A stretch of DNA of 35,859 nucleotides, taken from contig JAGVOD010000060.1 in NCBI GenBank assembly GCA_020052935.1, positions 1 through 35,859 of the forward strand, written 5' to 3'. Below, in pieces: positions 9,541 to 18,713 of this stretch; the stretch's first letter is position 1, and each line of letters opens with the position of its first letter. The translations under genes and the position numbers were made by a program. Origin of the DNA: an archaeon. Lineage in GTDB: Archaea; Nanobdellota; Nanobdellia; Woesearchaeales; UBA11576. Below the pieces are notes generated by a model, which saw only the letters and a program-made list of their open reading frames with translations, did not search any database and was not told where the DNA came from.

Positions 9541-9783
9541 TTTAACCCCCAAACATGATTACTGGTGGATAGCTAACCATTTTATTATTTAAACTTATAT
9601 TAGTATTCCGAAATAGTGACAAAAAAGGGACGAAATTCCTTCGATTTTTCCGTAAGATTTTGCTTTGGTTTAAGTACTGTCCGTAAACTCGTCTAATCCA
9701 CATAGCATTACTTCCGATTTTTCCGTAGGATCTCCGTTTTTTCCAGAGCAATTAATATCAATATCAAAAACAACCTATCCTGC

Positions 9784-10785
9784 ATGAGATTTTTCATCAT
9801 GCTTTTCATCGCAGTATCTTTGCTGGTGATGTCTGTCAAGGCAGACTCATCCAGGAAGATTGAGTTGAATGTCGCTCTTGCGCAGCAGCAGGGTGGCAAC
9901 GAGTCTTATATGACCATAGATTCGCTGCAGGATTATTCTGTGGATGGGAACATATCCATCCCTCTTGAATTATACCGTGGCTCCACATTGAAGCGTACAG
10001 TCTATGTCTGGCTGCAGGATGATGATGGCAAGCGCATCTCTTCAAAGTCAAAGCACTCTCTTCCAACAAGGTTTCGGCGCTATAACGTATCTGCTTCATT
10101 CAATCTTTCCTGCCGCGAGTCAGGGGATTACACGATTGTGGCAGAAGGCCTCGGCATCAACTCTACGAAGAAAGTCCATCTCGAATTCCTGAACTGCACG
10201 ACGCAGCATTCCACAACACAAGGAGACATCTCTTTTGTCATCCTGGATTACCCAGAGGCTATAGGGTCAGGCAGCGTCTTCAGGACGAGGGTTATGGCGT
10301 CTAATCCTACAGGAGACAATCTTGAGTTCGATGCGTGGAGCTATGTCTATCGTTCCTCGAAGTGCTATTCTGGCGGGCGCGAACAGAACAAGAAGACAAT
10401 CAACCTGCCGGAATTCTCTAACGTGACGTTTGACCTGGAGAATGTCGTGAATGCGACAGCAGGAGAGTATAGCATGAAAGTGAAGATCCTTCGTTCGGAC
10501 AGGAAAACTTCTGAGGAGATGACTGTTCCGATAACAGTGCTGGGTGGCAGCATTGTCGAGGCCAGCTCAGCAGGCGAAAAATTGTCTTTGGGCAATATCA
10601 AAGGAGATGATACGAAGAGCGCAAACACAACCCCTCAGAAAAGGCAGTTGCTGAACCTATCCCGTCAGGATGATTCCAAGCCTGTCTACGAGTCGAGCTC
10701 TGCAAAAGCCAGGAACTTGACCGTGTACTTCCTTATAGCTGCTTTGGCGACGCTTCTCGTCATGCTTATACTGAAGAGATTATGA
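9784..10785 (+). CDS. Secreted/membrane-anchored surface protein with Ig-like (CARDB/NEW3-like) regions
   Basis: N-terminal signal peptide (MRFFIMLFIAVSLLVMSVKA), many NXS/T sites, C-terminal TM (LTVYFLIAALATLLVMLILKRL). Confidence 0.75.
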   Translation: MRFFIMLFIAVSLLVMSVKADSSRKIELNVALAQQQGGNESYMTIDSLQDYSVDGNISIPLELYRGSTLKRTVYVWLQDDDGKRISSKSKHSLPTRFRRYNVSASFNLSCRESGDYTIVAEGLGINSTKKVHLEFLNCTTQHSTTQGDISFVILDYPEAIGSGSVFRTRVMASNPTGDNLEFDAWSYVYRSSKCYSGGREQNKKTINLPEFSNVTFDLENVVNATAGEYSMKVKILRSDRKTSEEMTVPITVLGGSIVEASSAGEKLSLGNIKGDDTKSANTTPQKRQLLNLSRQDDSKPVYESSSAKARNLTVYFLIAALATLLVMLILKRL

Positions 10786-10881
10786 TTTCCTCCCATTGAT
10801 TTACGGTTACTGAAATCTCCTCTATACAACATTTTTACGTCCATAGAAAGATATATAAACACACATAATTTTTTTTCTCCC

Positions 10882-11526
10882 ATGCCTAAGCCTAAAAAAG
10901 ATAAAAAGGAAGATGTAAAGAAGCTGTCTGACGCAGAACGCATAGCCAAAGGCAGGATCCTCGCACGCATAATCATAGAGGTTCTTGGCGCTCCGAAGGA
11001 GCATGTAGAGGACGCGATAAAGCAGGTCGTCGATCGGCTTTACGAGACCAAGGATCTTGAGGTCGTTTCCGAGTCTACGTTCGAGGCTGTGGAGAAGGAC
11101 AAGCTCTTCACGACCTTCTCTGAGATTGAGATCTGGTTTAAGGATGTCGATGCCTTGATTCAGATGATGTTCAACTTCACCCCTTCTTCTGTCGAGATAA
11201 TGCAGCCAGCGCAGCTGAACACGGATGCGCACATAATGTCTGGCCTGTGTAATGATTTCCTGCTGAAGATGCATGACCTCGGCCTGAAGATGAAGGACAC
11301 TTCTGCGAATATGCAGCTTTTGAAGAAGAATACCGACGCGCTTATCAGGAATTTCATTAATTTTTTGCTGAAGGAGCCAAGGTCATCTGAGGATTTGGCA
11401 AAACTCACAGGGATACCTAAAGCGAATGTCGAGGCGATACTTGCGAATTATGAGAAGGCAGGTATCGTGAGTAAGAAAGGCGACCTTTTCGTCTTGGCAG
11501 ATCAAAAAAAGGGGAAAAATGGCTGA
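10882..11526 (+). CDS. Conserved hypothetical protein with C-terminal winged helix, coupled to scpB
   Basis: 214 aa ORF; C-term SSEDLAKLTGIPKANVEAILANYEKAGIVSKKGDLFVL; stop overlaps the scpB start by 8 nt. Confidence 0.8.
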   Translation: MPKPKKDKKEDVKKLSDAERIAKGRILARIIIEVLGAPKEHVEDAIKQVVDRLYETKDLEVVSESTFEAVEKDKLFTTFSEIEIWFKDVDALIQMMFNFTPSSVEIMQPAQLNTDAHIMSGLCNDFLLKMHDLGLKMKDTSANMQLLKKNTDALIRNFINFLLKEPRSSEDLAKLTGIPKANVEAILANYEKAGIVSKKGDLFVLADQKKGKNG

Positions 11527-12571
11527 TTTGAAGAGAGAGATCGAAGCGATTCTGTTTTCAGCTGGCCGCACCGTCAAGATGCAGGAGCTCCAGCTACTTC
11601 TGAATCTTAAGAATCCAGGGCTGATAACTGAGTCTGTGAAGGAGCTGGTCTCAGATTATGAGTCCCGAGCCAGTCCTTTGATGATCATCGAGGAGGGTGA
11701 GGGCTGGAAGATAAATGTTAAAGAGAGCTTTCTTCCGCTTGTCCAGCGTATAAACCCGCACACAGAACTGAGCAAGACGATTCTCGAGACCCTTTCAGTC
11801 ATAGCATGGAAGCAACCTGCGTTGCAGTCTGACGTTATAAAGATCCGTACGAACAAGGCGTATGAGCATATCGACGAGCTTGAGCGCCTTGGCTTCGTCT
11901 CTAAGGATCGTCATGGCCGTAGTTTCCGGCTTACTGTTACCCAGAAGTTCCTTGATTACTTCGACCTGCCTGATGCCGCTGCGATAAAGGATGCGTTCAA
12001 GGGTTTCAAGGACATCGGGGTCGCTGCGAAGAAGAAGTCAGATACAGAGAGCGATGAATCAGGAGCAGATAATAAGCCGCCGCAGAAAGTCGGCGGTCTT
12101 CAGACATTTGCCGACGAGCTGCCTCCTATGCAGAAGGTCAAGCACGAGTCCGAGGTAGAGGTGTTCGATCTTCCTCCAGAGGAAGTCAAGCAGGAGGAGC
12201 TCAAGGAAGTGGAAGAGGAACAAGAGGAAGAAGTTAAGCTGTCCGCTCCAAAGATAGTCGAGACTCCTGGGGAGAAAGCAAGACGTCTTGCAAGGGAGCT
12301 TCTTGGTGAGGATCTTCCGAAGCCGAAAGTTAGGGAGAAGGGAGAGGAGAAGCGTCGTCTCCATCCTGAGCTGGAGGAGTTCATATCTGGTGCAGAAAAA
12401 GAGCTTGAGAAAGGAGAGGAAGAAGACGGGTCGCAGGAAGATTCTGCGGAGAGCGATGAAGAAGCTTCGCAGGAAGAGCAAGAGGAGTCTGGGGATGATA
12501 AATCTCTTACTGAAGAGTTTCCCGGCCAGTTCTCAGTCGCAAGTAAAGAAAAGAAAAGGTCAGGAAGGTAA
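11519..12571 (+). CDS. scpB: ScpB-like segregation and condensation protein with long acidic C-terminal extension
   Basis: IEAILFSAGRTVKMQELQLLL, LETLSVIAWKQPALQSDVIKIRTNKAYEHIDELERLGFVSKDRHGRSFRLTVTQKFLDYFDL. Confidence 0.87.
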   Translation: MADLKREIEAILFSAGRTVKMQELQLLLNLKNPGLITESVKELVSDYESRASPLMIIEEGEGWKINVKESFLPLVQRINPHTELSKTILETLSVIAWKQPALQSDVIKIRTNKAYEHIDELERLGFVSKDRHGRSFRLTVTQKFLDYFDLPDAAAIKDAFKGFKDIGVAAKKKSDTESDESGADNKPPQKVGGLQTFADELPPMQKVKHESEVEVFDLPPEEVKQEELKEVEEEQEEEVKLSAPKIVETPGEKARRLARELLGEDLPKPKVREKGEEKRRLHPELEEFISGAEKELEKGEEEDGSQEDSAESDEEASQEEQEESGDDKSLTEEFPGQFSVASKEKKRSGR

Positions 12572-12572
12572 G

Positions 12573-12728
12573 ATGCAGAGCTTCTATTTCCTTCTGAAAT
12601 GCCCTGCATGCTCACATCACATGCGCTACCACACAGATACGCTGCTGCTCGCGGATAAGCGCAAATCTTGTGTCTATTGCGGCAGGAGTTTCAAGGTCAA
12701 GGATAATATCTTGAGACGCGAGAAATAA
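12573..12728 (+). CDS. Small zinc-ribbon protein
   Basis: 51 aa MQSFYFLLKCPACSHHMRYHTDTLLLADKRKSCVYCGRSFKVKDNILRREK; CPAC...CVYC; start 2 nt after scpB stop. Confidence 0.7.
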   Translation: MQSFYFLLKCPACSHHMRYHTDTLLLADKRKSCVYCGRSFKVKDNILRREK

Positions 12729-12739
12729 TCGAGTTTTCT

Positions 12740-12956
12740 TATTTGTTTAACAGCAGCGCCACCGCCAATCCGCGAAGCGATGCACTGCAAATTATGTGCA
12801 CAGACAAGGGGGACGCCCACTCTCGAATGCCTGGCATTCGTGAGTTCCCACAAATCCCTGGGATTTGTTTGACATCCGGGGACTGTCTGTATCAACAGAG
12901 CGAATTCACAAGCGGAGCATGGCGTGGCGCTGCTGCTGGAATTTATCAAACAAATA
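12740..12956. mobile_element. Element A of structured MITE-like family, with internal hairpin insertion
   Basis: TIR TATTTGTTT (12740-12748)/AAACAAATA (12948-12956); stem CAGCAGCGCCAC[c]GCCA/TGGCGTGGCGCTGCTG; inner stem ACAGACA/TGTCTGT; imperfect flanking repeat cgagttttct (12730-12739)/cgcgctttct (12957-12966). Confidence 0.72.
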
Positions 12957-13109
12957 CGCGCTTTCTAGCCTCTGGCTACGCATAATTCTTCAATCCTAAA
13001 ACCTCGAATTCTGGCTCTATACGGCTTGGCGAGGCATTTTAAAAACAAAACACATATAAATACCTCAACTTTCCACATATCAGATTCTAGCATATTTTTC
13101 ATAGGAAAA

Positions 13110-15581
13110 ATGGTAGACGCAAATACACCGAATCAGAGCAAAGACGCTGGCAGAGATAGGCCTGAGAATATCATTCCTACAGTGGTTGAGAAAGAGATCA
13201 AGCGCGCTTATCTTGACTACTCCATGTCCGTCATCGTAGGCCGCGCGCTGCCAGATGTCCGTGATGGTTTGAAGCCTGTCCACCGCCGAGTACTTTACGC
13301 GATGCATGATCTAGGCATGCTTTCCAGCAAGCCTTTCAAGAAGTCTGCCAGGATCGTGGGCGAAGTCATCGGTAAGTATCATCCGCATGGCGATGTTGCG
13401 GTATATGACACATTGGTCAGGATGGCGCAGGAGTTCTCATTGCGATACCCTCTTATCCAGGGTCAGGGCAACTTCGGCTCTGTAGATGGTGATTCAGCAG
13501 CGGCGATGAGGTACACAGAGGCCAGACTCTCCAAGATTTCTGAGGAGATACTTGAGGACCTGAAGAAAGAGACAGTGGATTTCCAGCCCAACTTCGACGG
13601 TGAGCTTAAGGAGCCTATCGTGCTTCCTTGCAAGTTCCCGAATCTTCTTGTCAATGGCAGCTCAGGAATCGCGGTAGGTATGGCTACAAACATCCCTCCG
13701 CATAACCTCGGAGAGGTCATTGATGGCACAATCCACCTGATAGACAAGCCCGACGCTACGCCGCAGCATCTGATGCGTTTCGTGAAGGGTCCTGATTTTC
13801 CTACCGGCGGCATAATCCAGGGGACTGCGGGAATAAATGAGGCTTACAATTCTGGCAGGGGCAAGGTCAAGATCCGCGCCAAGACCCGCTTTGAGAAGAT
13901 CAAGAACCGAGAGTGCATCATCGTTTCCGAGATCCCTTACCAGATCAACAAGGCGCTTCTTATCGAACAGATAGCCGACCTGGTGAATGACAAGCACATA
14001 CTGGGCATCCATGACATACGTGATGAGTCTGACCGTGATGGCATGCGCATCGTCATCGAGCTGAAGAACGATGCGACTCCGGACGTGGTGTTGAATCAGC
14101 TCTTTACGCATACCCGTCTTGAGTCGACATTTGGTATCATACTCATCGGCCTGGTGAATAATGAGCCCAGGATACTGAACCTGAAGGAGATGACCCAGGT
14201 ATTCATCGACCACAGGCGAGAGGTAGTCAGGCGGCGCGCGATGTTCGACTTGAGGAAAGCAGAGGAGCGCGCTCATATCTTAGAAGGCCTGATAGTCGCT
14301 TTGAACAACATCGACGCTGTAGTCCAGAAGATAAAGAAGTCCAAGGATGCTGAGGCTGCGAAGAACATGCTTATCACGGATTATTCCCTTACCGAGATCC
14401 AGGCCAAGGCTATATTGGAGATGAGGCTCCAGAAGCTCGCTTCTCTCGAGCAGCAGCAGATAAAGGACGAGCACAAGTCCCTTCTGCAGCTCATTGTCGA
14501 CCTGAAATCGATCCTCGCGTCTGAGCAGAGGATACTTGACATAATCAAGAAGGAGCTTCTTGACATCAAGGAGCGTTTCTCTGATGCGAGACGCACAGAG
14601 ATTGCGGCTAATGGTGGGGAAGAAGGCATGACTGACGAGGACCTTATCGAGGATGAGGATGTCGTCGTCACAGTTACGCACGCGGGCTATGTCAAGCGCC
14701 TGCCGGTCACGACGTATAAGCAGCAGGGTCGCGGAGGTAAAGGCATAATAGCTACAGGCACCAATGATGAGGATTTTGTTGAGCGCCTTTTCATAGCCTC
14801 CACGCACTCGAATGTTCTTCTGTTCACGAACAAGGGTCAGGTGCATTGGCTGAAGGTGTATGAGATCCCCGTAGGCTCTCGCCAGGCGAAGGGCAAGGCA
14901 ATAGTGAACCTTGTGCAGCTTGAGGCAGGGGAGATGATCAAGGCGTTCGTGCTTGTTAAGGAATTCGACGATAATCATTATCTGATAATGTGTACGCGTT
15001 CAGGCACCATAAAGAAGACCTGCCTTGGTGCATTTGCCAGGCCTAGGAAAGGTGGCATCCGCGCCGTGACGATAAACGAGGGCGATGAGCTTGTTGGTGT
15101 GGCGATGACTGATGGCACGAAGAACATGGTCATCGCTACGAAGGAAGGCATGGCTAGCCGCTTCTCAGAGGCTGATGTGAGGCCTATGGGCCGCTCTGCA
15201 GCAGGCGTCCGTGGCATCACGCTCCGCGACAATGATGTTGTCGTCGGCATGGTCATTGCAGAGGATGACAAGACGCTTCTTACAGTGACTGAGAACGGCT
15301 ACGGAAAGCGCAGTCTTGTCGAGGACTATCGTCTGATAAGGCGCGGTGGTGTCGGCGTCAGGAATATCGTCTGTTCGGAGCGCAACGGCAAGGCAGTTGC
15401 AATAAAGTCCGTGACTGATGATGATGAGCTCATGCTCATATCTCAGAATGGCATAATCATCAGGACTTCTTTAAAGCAGATATCTGTGATTGGCCGTTCG
15501 ACCCAGGGCGTGAGGCTGATGAAGCTGGAAGAAGGGGATAAGCTTGTCGATGCCACTAACATAGTCAATGAAGAGCAGTAA
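13110..15581 (+). CDS. gyrA: DNA gyrase subunit A
   Basis: [49 protein letters not shown] (catalytic Tyr), GyrA-box-like QQGRGGKG in C-terminal domain; TATA-like acatataaat at ~13050; ORF start 13026 is probably upstream of the true start. Confidence 0.95.
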   Translation: MVDANTPNQSKDAGRDRPENIIPTVVEKEIKRAYLDYSMSVIVGRALPDVRDGLKPVHRRVLYAMHDLGMLSSKPFKKSARIVGEVIGKYHPHGDVAVYDTLVRMAQEFSLRYPLIQGQGNFGSVDGDSAAAMRYTEARLSKISEEILEDLKKETVDFQPNFDGELKEPIVLPCKFPNLLVNGSSGIAVGMATNIPPHNLGEVIDGTIHLIDKPDATPQHLMRFVKGPDFPTGGIIQGTAGINEAYNSGRGKVKIRAKTRFEKIKNRECIIVSEIPYQINKALLIEQIADLVNDKHILGIHDIRDESDRDGMRIVIELKNDATPDVVLNQLFTHTRLESTFGIILIGLVNNEPRILNLKEMTQVFIDHRREVVRRRAMFDLRKAEERAHILEGLIVALNNIDAVVQKIKKSKDAEAAKNMLITDYSLTEIQAKAILEMRLQKLASLEQQQIKDEHKSLLQLIVDLKSILASEQRILDIIKKELLDIKERFSDARRTEIAANGGEEGMTDEDLIEDEDVVVTVTHAGYVKRLPVTTYKQQGRGGKGIIATGTNDEDFVERLFIASTHSNVLLFTNKGQVHWLKVYEIPVGSRQAKGKAIVNLVQLEAGEMIKAFVLVKEFDDNHYLIMCTRSGTIKKTCLGAFARPRKGGIRAVTINEGDELVGVAMTDGTKNMVIATKEGMASRFSEADVRPMGRSAAGVRGITLRDNDVVVGMVIAEDDKTLLTVTENGYGKRSLVEDYRLIRRGGVGVRNIVCSERNGKAVAIKSVTDDDELMLISQNGIIIRTSLKQISVIGRSTQGVRLMKLEEGDKLVDATNIVNEEQ

Positions 15582-15582
15582 G

Positions 15583-16725
15583 ATGAAAGGTCTCATAGTC
15601 ACACATCCGGGAATGGAGGCTGTTTCTGGAAAGGAAGTCAAGGAGCTTATCGACGCTGACTGTAAGGTCTCGCCGTCTGTGGCGTTGTTCGATGCGAAGA
15701 AGCTGGAGGATTTCCTTGTCCTGGCCTATCGTTCCCAGTCTGCGATCAAGGTTGTCTGCTTGCTTATTTCCTGTCCTGTCAAGAAGCTGGATGATATCTT
15801 GCCGAAGATAAAGTCGCTTGATCTTTCAGGATGGCTTAAGGGCAAGTCTTTTGTCGTGAGGAGCAAGGTCATCGGCAACGATTCTGTGGATACGATGGAG
15901 TCTGAGCGGGAGATAGGGACTGTTATCTATGAGAAGTATTCCGAGAGTCTCGACGCCAAAGTGAATCTTGACCACCCTGATGTGCCGTTCTTTGCTTATG
16001 TCTATGCCAACACATTCTATTTTGGCGTTGATTTCGCGGGTTTTGATGTCAGCAAGCGCAACTACAGGATATTCTGCCAGTCTGATTCGATAAAAGGCAC
16101 TGTCGCGTACGCTCTTGTCCGTCTCGCAGGGTATGATGGCAAGCAGTCGTTGATTGATCCTTTCTGCCAGTCCGGCACCGTCGCTATCGAGGCCGCGTTC
16201 TTCGCTTCCAGGAAGCCGATAAACTTCTACAGCAAGGAAGAATTTGCGTTCCGCAAGTTTCCCCAGTTCGAGAAGTTTGACTTTGACAAGTTCTTTGCCA
16301 AGCAGGACAAATTCTCTGAAGGGGATACAGGGATAATATGTTCTGACTCGCAGCAGAGGCATGTGAAGGCTGCGGAGAAGAACGCGAAGATCGCCGGCCT
16401 GAATAAGATCCTGAGGTTCTCTCGCCTTGACGTCGAGTGGCTCGACACGAAGTTCGAGAAGAATTCAGTAGACCTCATCGTGTCTAATCCGCCGAAGGTC
16501 TCACGCCTTCTCACGGAAAAAGGTCTCGACAAGATATTCCAGGAATTCTTCTACACAGCAGACTTCATCCTGAAGCCCAAGGGCAAGATAATCATTCTCG
16601 TGAAGAGCTATGCCCAGATACTGAACCAGGCCCAGCGCTACAACTTCATGCTGAAATCAAAGTTCCCCGTATTCCAGGGCAAGGAAGAGTTCAACATCCT
16701 CATCTTCGAGAAAGAGAAGAAGTGA
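15583..16725 (+). CDS. THUMP-domain RNA methyltransferase (RlmL/Trm14-like)
   Basis: THPGMEAVSGKEVKEL N-terminus, SLIDPFCQSGTVAIEAAF, GIICSDSQQRHVKAAEKNAKIAGL, DLIVSNPPKVSRL. Confidence 0.85.
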   Translation: MKGLIVTHPGMEAVSGKEVKELIDADCKVSPSVALFDAKKLEDFLVLAYRSQSAIKVVCLLISCPVKKLDDILPKIKSLDLSGWLKGKSFVVRSKVIGNDSVDTMESEREIGTVIYEKYSESLDAKVNLDHPDVPFFAYVYANTFYFGVDFAGFDVSKRNYRIFCQSDSIKGTVAYALVRLAGYDGKQSLIDPFCQSGTVAIEAAFFASRKPINFYSKEEFAFRKFPQFEKFDFDKFFAKQDKFSEGDTGIICSDSQQRHVKAAEKNAKIAGLNKILRFSRLDVEWLDTKFEKNSVDLIVSNPPKVSRLLTEKGLDKIFQEFFYTADFILKPKGKIIILVKSYAQILNQAQRYNFMLKSKFPVFQGKEEFNILIFEKEKK

Positions 16726-16736
16726 ATAAAAAATTG

Positions 16737-16907
16737 GTATTTGTTTAGCTATTTCTGGCAGCACCACCGCAGGTTATGCGAAGCGTTTCTCTAGGAGAAG
16801 AATTGCACCGACAAGGGGGATGCCCCCTACGGGGAACGTCGGTGTCGCAGAATTAATCTACAAGCGTAGCCCTGCGTGGTGCTGCTTAATGTGAGCTAAA
16901 CAAATAC
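16737..16907. mobile_element. Element B of structured MITE-like family
   Basis: TIR GTATTTGTTTAGCT/AGCTAAACAAATAC (14/14); flanking exact 8-nt direct repeat AAAAATTG (16729-16736 and 16908-16915); conserved core. Confidence 0.8.
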
Positions 16908-16914
16908 AAAAATT

Positions 16915-17286
16915 GTAGGACCGCCATAAGCCGCCTTCTGTCACGCCCAAACAACCATGTTTCAGGTTGCGATGGCATGTCTTGACATTATACTTAGCGC
17001 AGGTAAGCTGCTTGCACAGGCCAGGGCTAGCCGTTTAATCCCTTCCTCAACGAACGTCCAGGGGTTAACTCACTTGTCTCGCGACAGGCTTCGCGCCTAT
17101 CATCCTCCATCGAGGTGGCTTCGTTTCTGAGCTGTTGCCAGCCGTTTCCGACTCTCACTTCCATGAGTGGCCACATAAGTGGGCGGACTTTCCTCAGCAT
17201 CCGAAGGATGCTGAGACCAGCCAAACTGAAAGTTTGGCGCTGCCTCAGCAATGCGTCGGATTCCGGTAGTCAACTGGCAGTCCTAC
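16915..17286 (-). ncRNA. rnpB: RNase P RNA
   Basis: Minus strand contains GAGGAAAGTCCGCC and ACAGAAGGCGGCTTATGG hallmarks; P1 GTAGGACTGCC/GGCGGTCCTAC closes the ends; TATA-like ttttttaaacac ~30 nt upstream. Confidence 0.95.
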
Positions 17287-17339
17287 GCATTATATTAGTA
17301 GGGGTGTGTTTAAAAAATTTGTGCCTGGAATCTCGCAGA

Positions 17340-17510
17340 GCCACGCCCTACTCGGCTCCGCCTCGTTCGCCACCACGCCCGCACGATTAACTCAAACTCC
17401 GTGAGTTTGAGGTGCCAAAAATCAGAGATTTTTGAGCATTTTTTGCGAAGCTAAACTAAGTGTCAGGAATCAAAGATTCCTGAGCACATTAAAAACCCGA
17501 AGGGTTTTAA
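17340..17510. repeat. Cluster F: tandem hairpins, including copies of the TGTCA-stem-TGAGCA family
   Basis: CTCAAACTccgtgAGTTTGAG, GTGCCAAAAATCagaGATTTTTGAGCA, GTGTCAGGAATCaaaGATTCCTGAGCAC, AAAACCCgaaGGGTTTT. Confidence 0.6.
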
Positions 17511-17704
17511 ATGAAAAACCAATTATTTCTATTACTAAATTTGCCGCAATAGCGGGCTAATTAGGCGGCGACGACTCAGGCTATGCGTGAGGTCTTACGA
17601 ACGCTTGCGTTCGAAAGAGTCGTGGCTCTGCTCGAGAAAGAGCTAATAAGGCGTTGGCCAGATTCCCACAATCTTTAAATACCTCCGCCTTCTCCTTTGT
17701 TGAC

Positions 17705-17884
17705 ATGTCAAGGCAAGATAAGGTCAATATCCCATCAGGTATGGGCGGCTTAACGCGTTATTTCGATGACTATACTTCTAACATCGAGTTGAAGCCTGGA
17801 CACGTAATCATCATTGCCGTAGTGATAATGGTTCTTATTATAATTCTGCACATGCAGGGCGGTTCTTGGCTCGGTTTAGGATAA
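17705..17884 (+). CDS. Preprotein translocase Sec61-beta subunit
   Basis: SRQDKVNIPSGMGGLTRYFDDYTSNIELKPGHVIIIAVVIMVLIIIL; start 17705 preceded by TATA-like ctttaaatac. Confidence 0.9.
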   Translation: MSRQDKVNIPSGMGGLTRYFDDYTSNIELKPGHVIIIAVVIMVLIIILHMQGGSWLGLG

Positions 17885-17885
17885 A

Positions 17886-18224
17886 ATGATGCCTAAGATA
17901 AACCCCAGGCAGATGGCTCAGGCCATGAAGCGTCTTGGGATACAGCAGGTAGAGATTCCTGCCACTGAAGTGATAATCCGCACTGCTGACAAGGAGCTTT
18001 TTATCGAGAATCCTCAGGTCTCTAAGGTGAATATGATGGGCCAGGAGACCCTCCAGATAGTCGGGGAAATCCGAGAGCGCGAACTTTCATCCACGCCTGA
18101 AATAAGCGAGGCGGATGTGAAGACTGTGATGGAGCAGGCGCATGTCTCTGAAGAGGAGGCGAAGCGCGCTATAGAGGAGAACGGCGGTGACCTCGCAGCA
18201 GCGATATTGTCTTTCCAGAAATAG
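17886..18224 (+). CDS. nac: Nascent polypeptide-associated complex protein (NAC + UBA)
   Basis: INPRQMAQAMKRLGIQQVEIPATEVIIRTADKELFIENPQVSKVNMMGQETLQIVGE; UBA VEQAHVSEEEAKRAIEENGGDLAAAIL-type C-terminus. Confidence 0.93.
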   Translation: MMPKINPRQMAQAMKRLGIQQVEIPATEVIIRTADKELFIENPQVSKVNMMGQETLQIVGEIRERELSSTPEISEADVKTVMEQAHVSEEEAKRAIEENGGDLAAAILSFQK

Positions 18225-18236
18225 TCTATTCTCATC

Positions 18237-18713
18237 ATGGACTCGTCTGAATATATCGAGCGGGCAAGGAAGAGCTTGAAGGTTGCTGAGAATATCCTGA
18301 CAAAGACGTATGCTCTGGTCAATGATCCGAAGATAATACTTGCTGTCGCTGAGGATATATATTCTGCTCTTGTGTTCAGTGTTGAGGCAGTCCTTCGTCA
18401 TCATGACATCTTCTTCAATGATGATTTTGGCTCGAAATTTGCGGCGTTCAAGAAACTGGCTGCGGAGAAGGGTTTCAAAGATGATGACATCTCGATGCTG
18501 GCTGATTTCAACAGGATAATCAGGGAGCATGAGGCTAGTCCTGTTGAGTTCTCTCGCAAGGACTGTTTTGTCATCTGCGATGGGGATTACAGGTGTGATG
18601 TCATCTCCTTGGTGGATATGCAAAAGTATTTATTTAGAGCGAGATTATTCGTTGAAAAGGCAGGATCTGCACTTATCAGGAGAGATGGGCCAAGAAATGA
18701 GCGAATATCTTGA
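18237..18713 (+). CDS. HEPN-like small alpha-helical protein
   Basis: 158 aa; helical architecture SSEYIERARKSLKVAENILTKTYALVNDPKIILAVAEDIYSALVFSVEAVL. Confidence 0.65.
   Translation: MDSSEYIERARKSLKVAENILTKTYALVNDPKIILAVAEDIYSALVFSVEAVLRHHDIFFNDDFGSKFAAFKKLAAEKGFKDDDISMLADFNRIIREHEASPVEFSRKDCFVICDGDYRCDVISLVDMQKYLFRARLFVEKAGSALIRRDGPRNERIS

Noticed and set aside
12743-12985. 80-aa ORF and antisense ORF 12674-12949 across element A
   Set aside because: They lie within the structured repeat; other copies of the element do not preserve the frame.
13662-14978. Long antisense ORFs opposite gyrA (204 and 232 aa)
   Set aside because: Mirror-frame ORFs from the codon bias of gyrA; composition not protein-like and the sense strand is clearly GyrA.
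17027-17390. ORFs overlapping rnpB
   Set aside because: The region is RNase P RNA by unmistakable conserved regions; ORFs are incidental.
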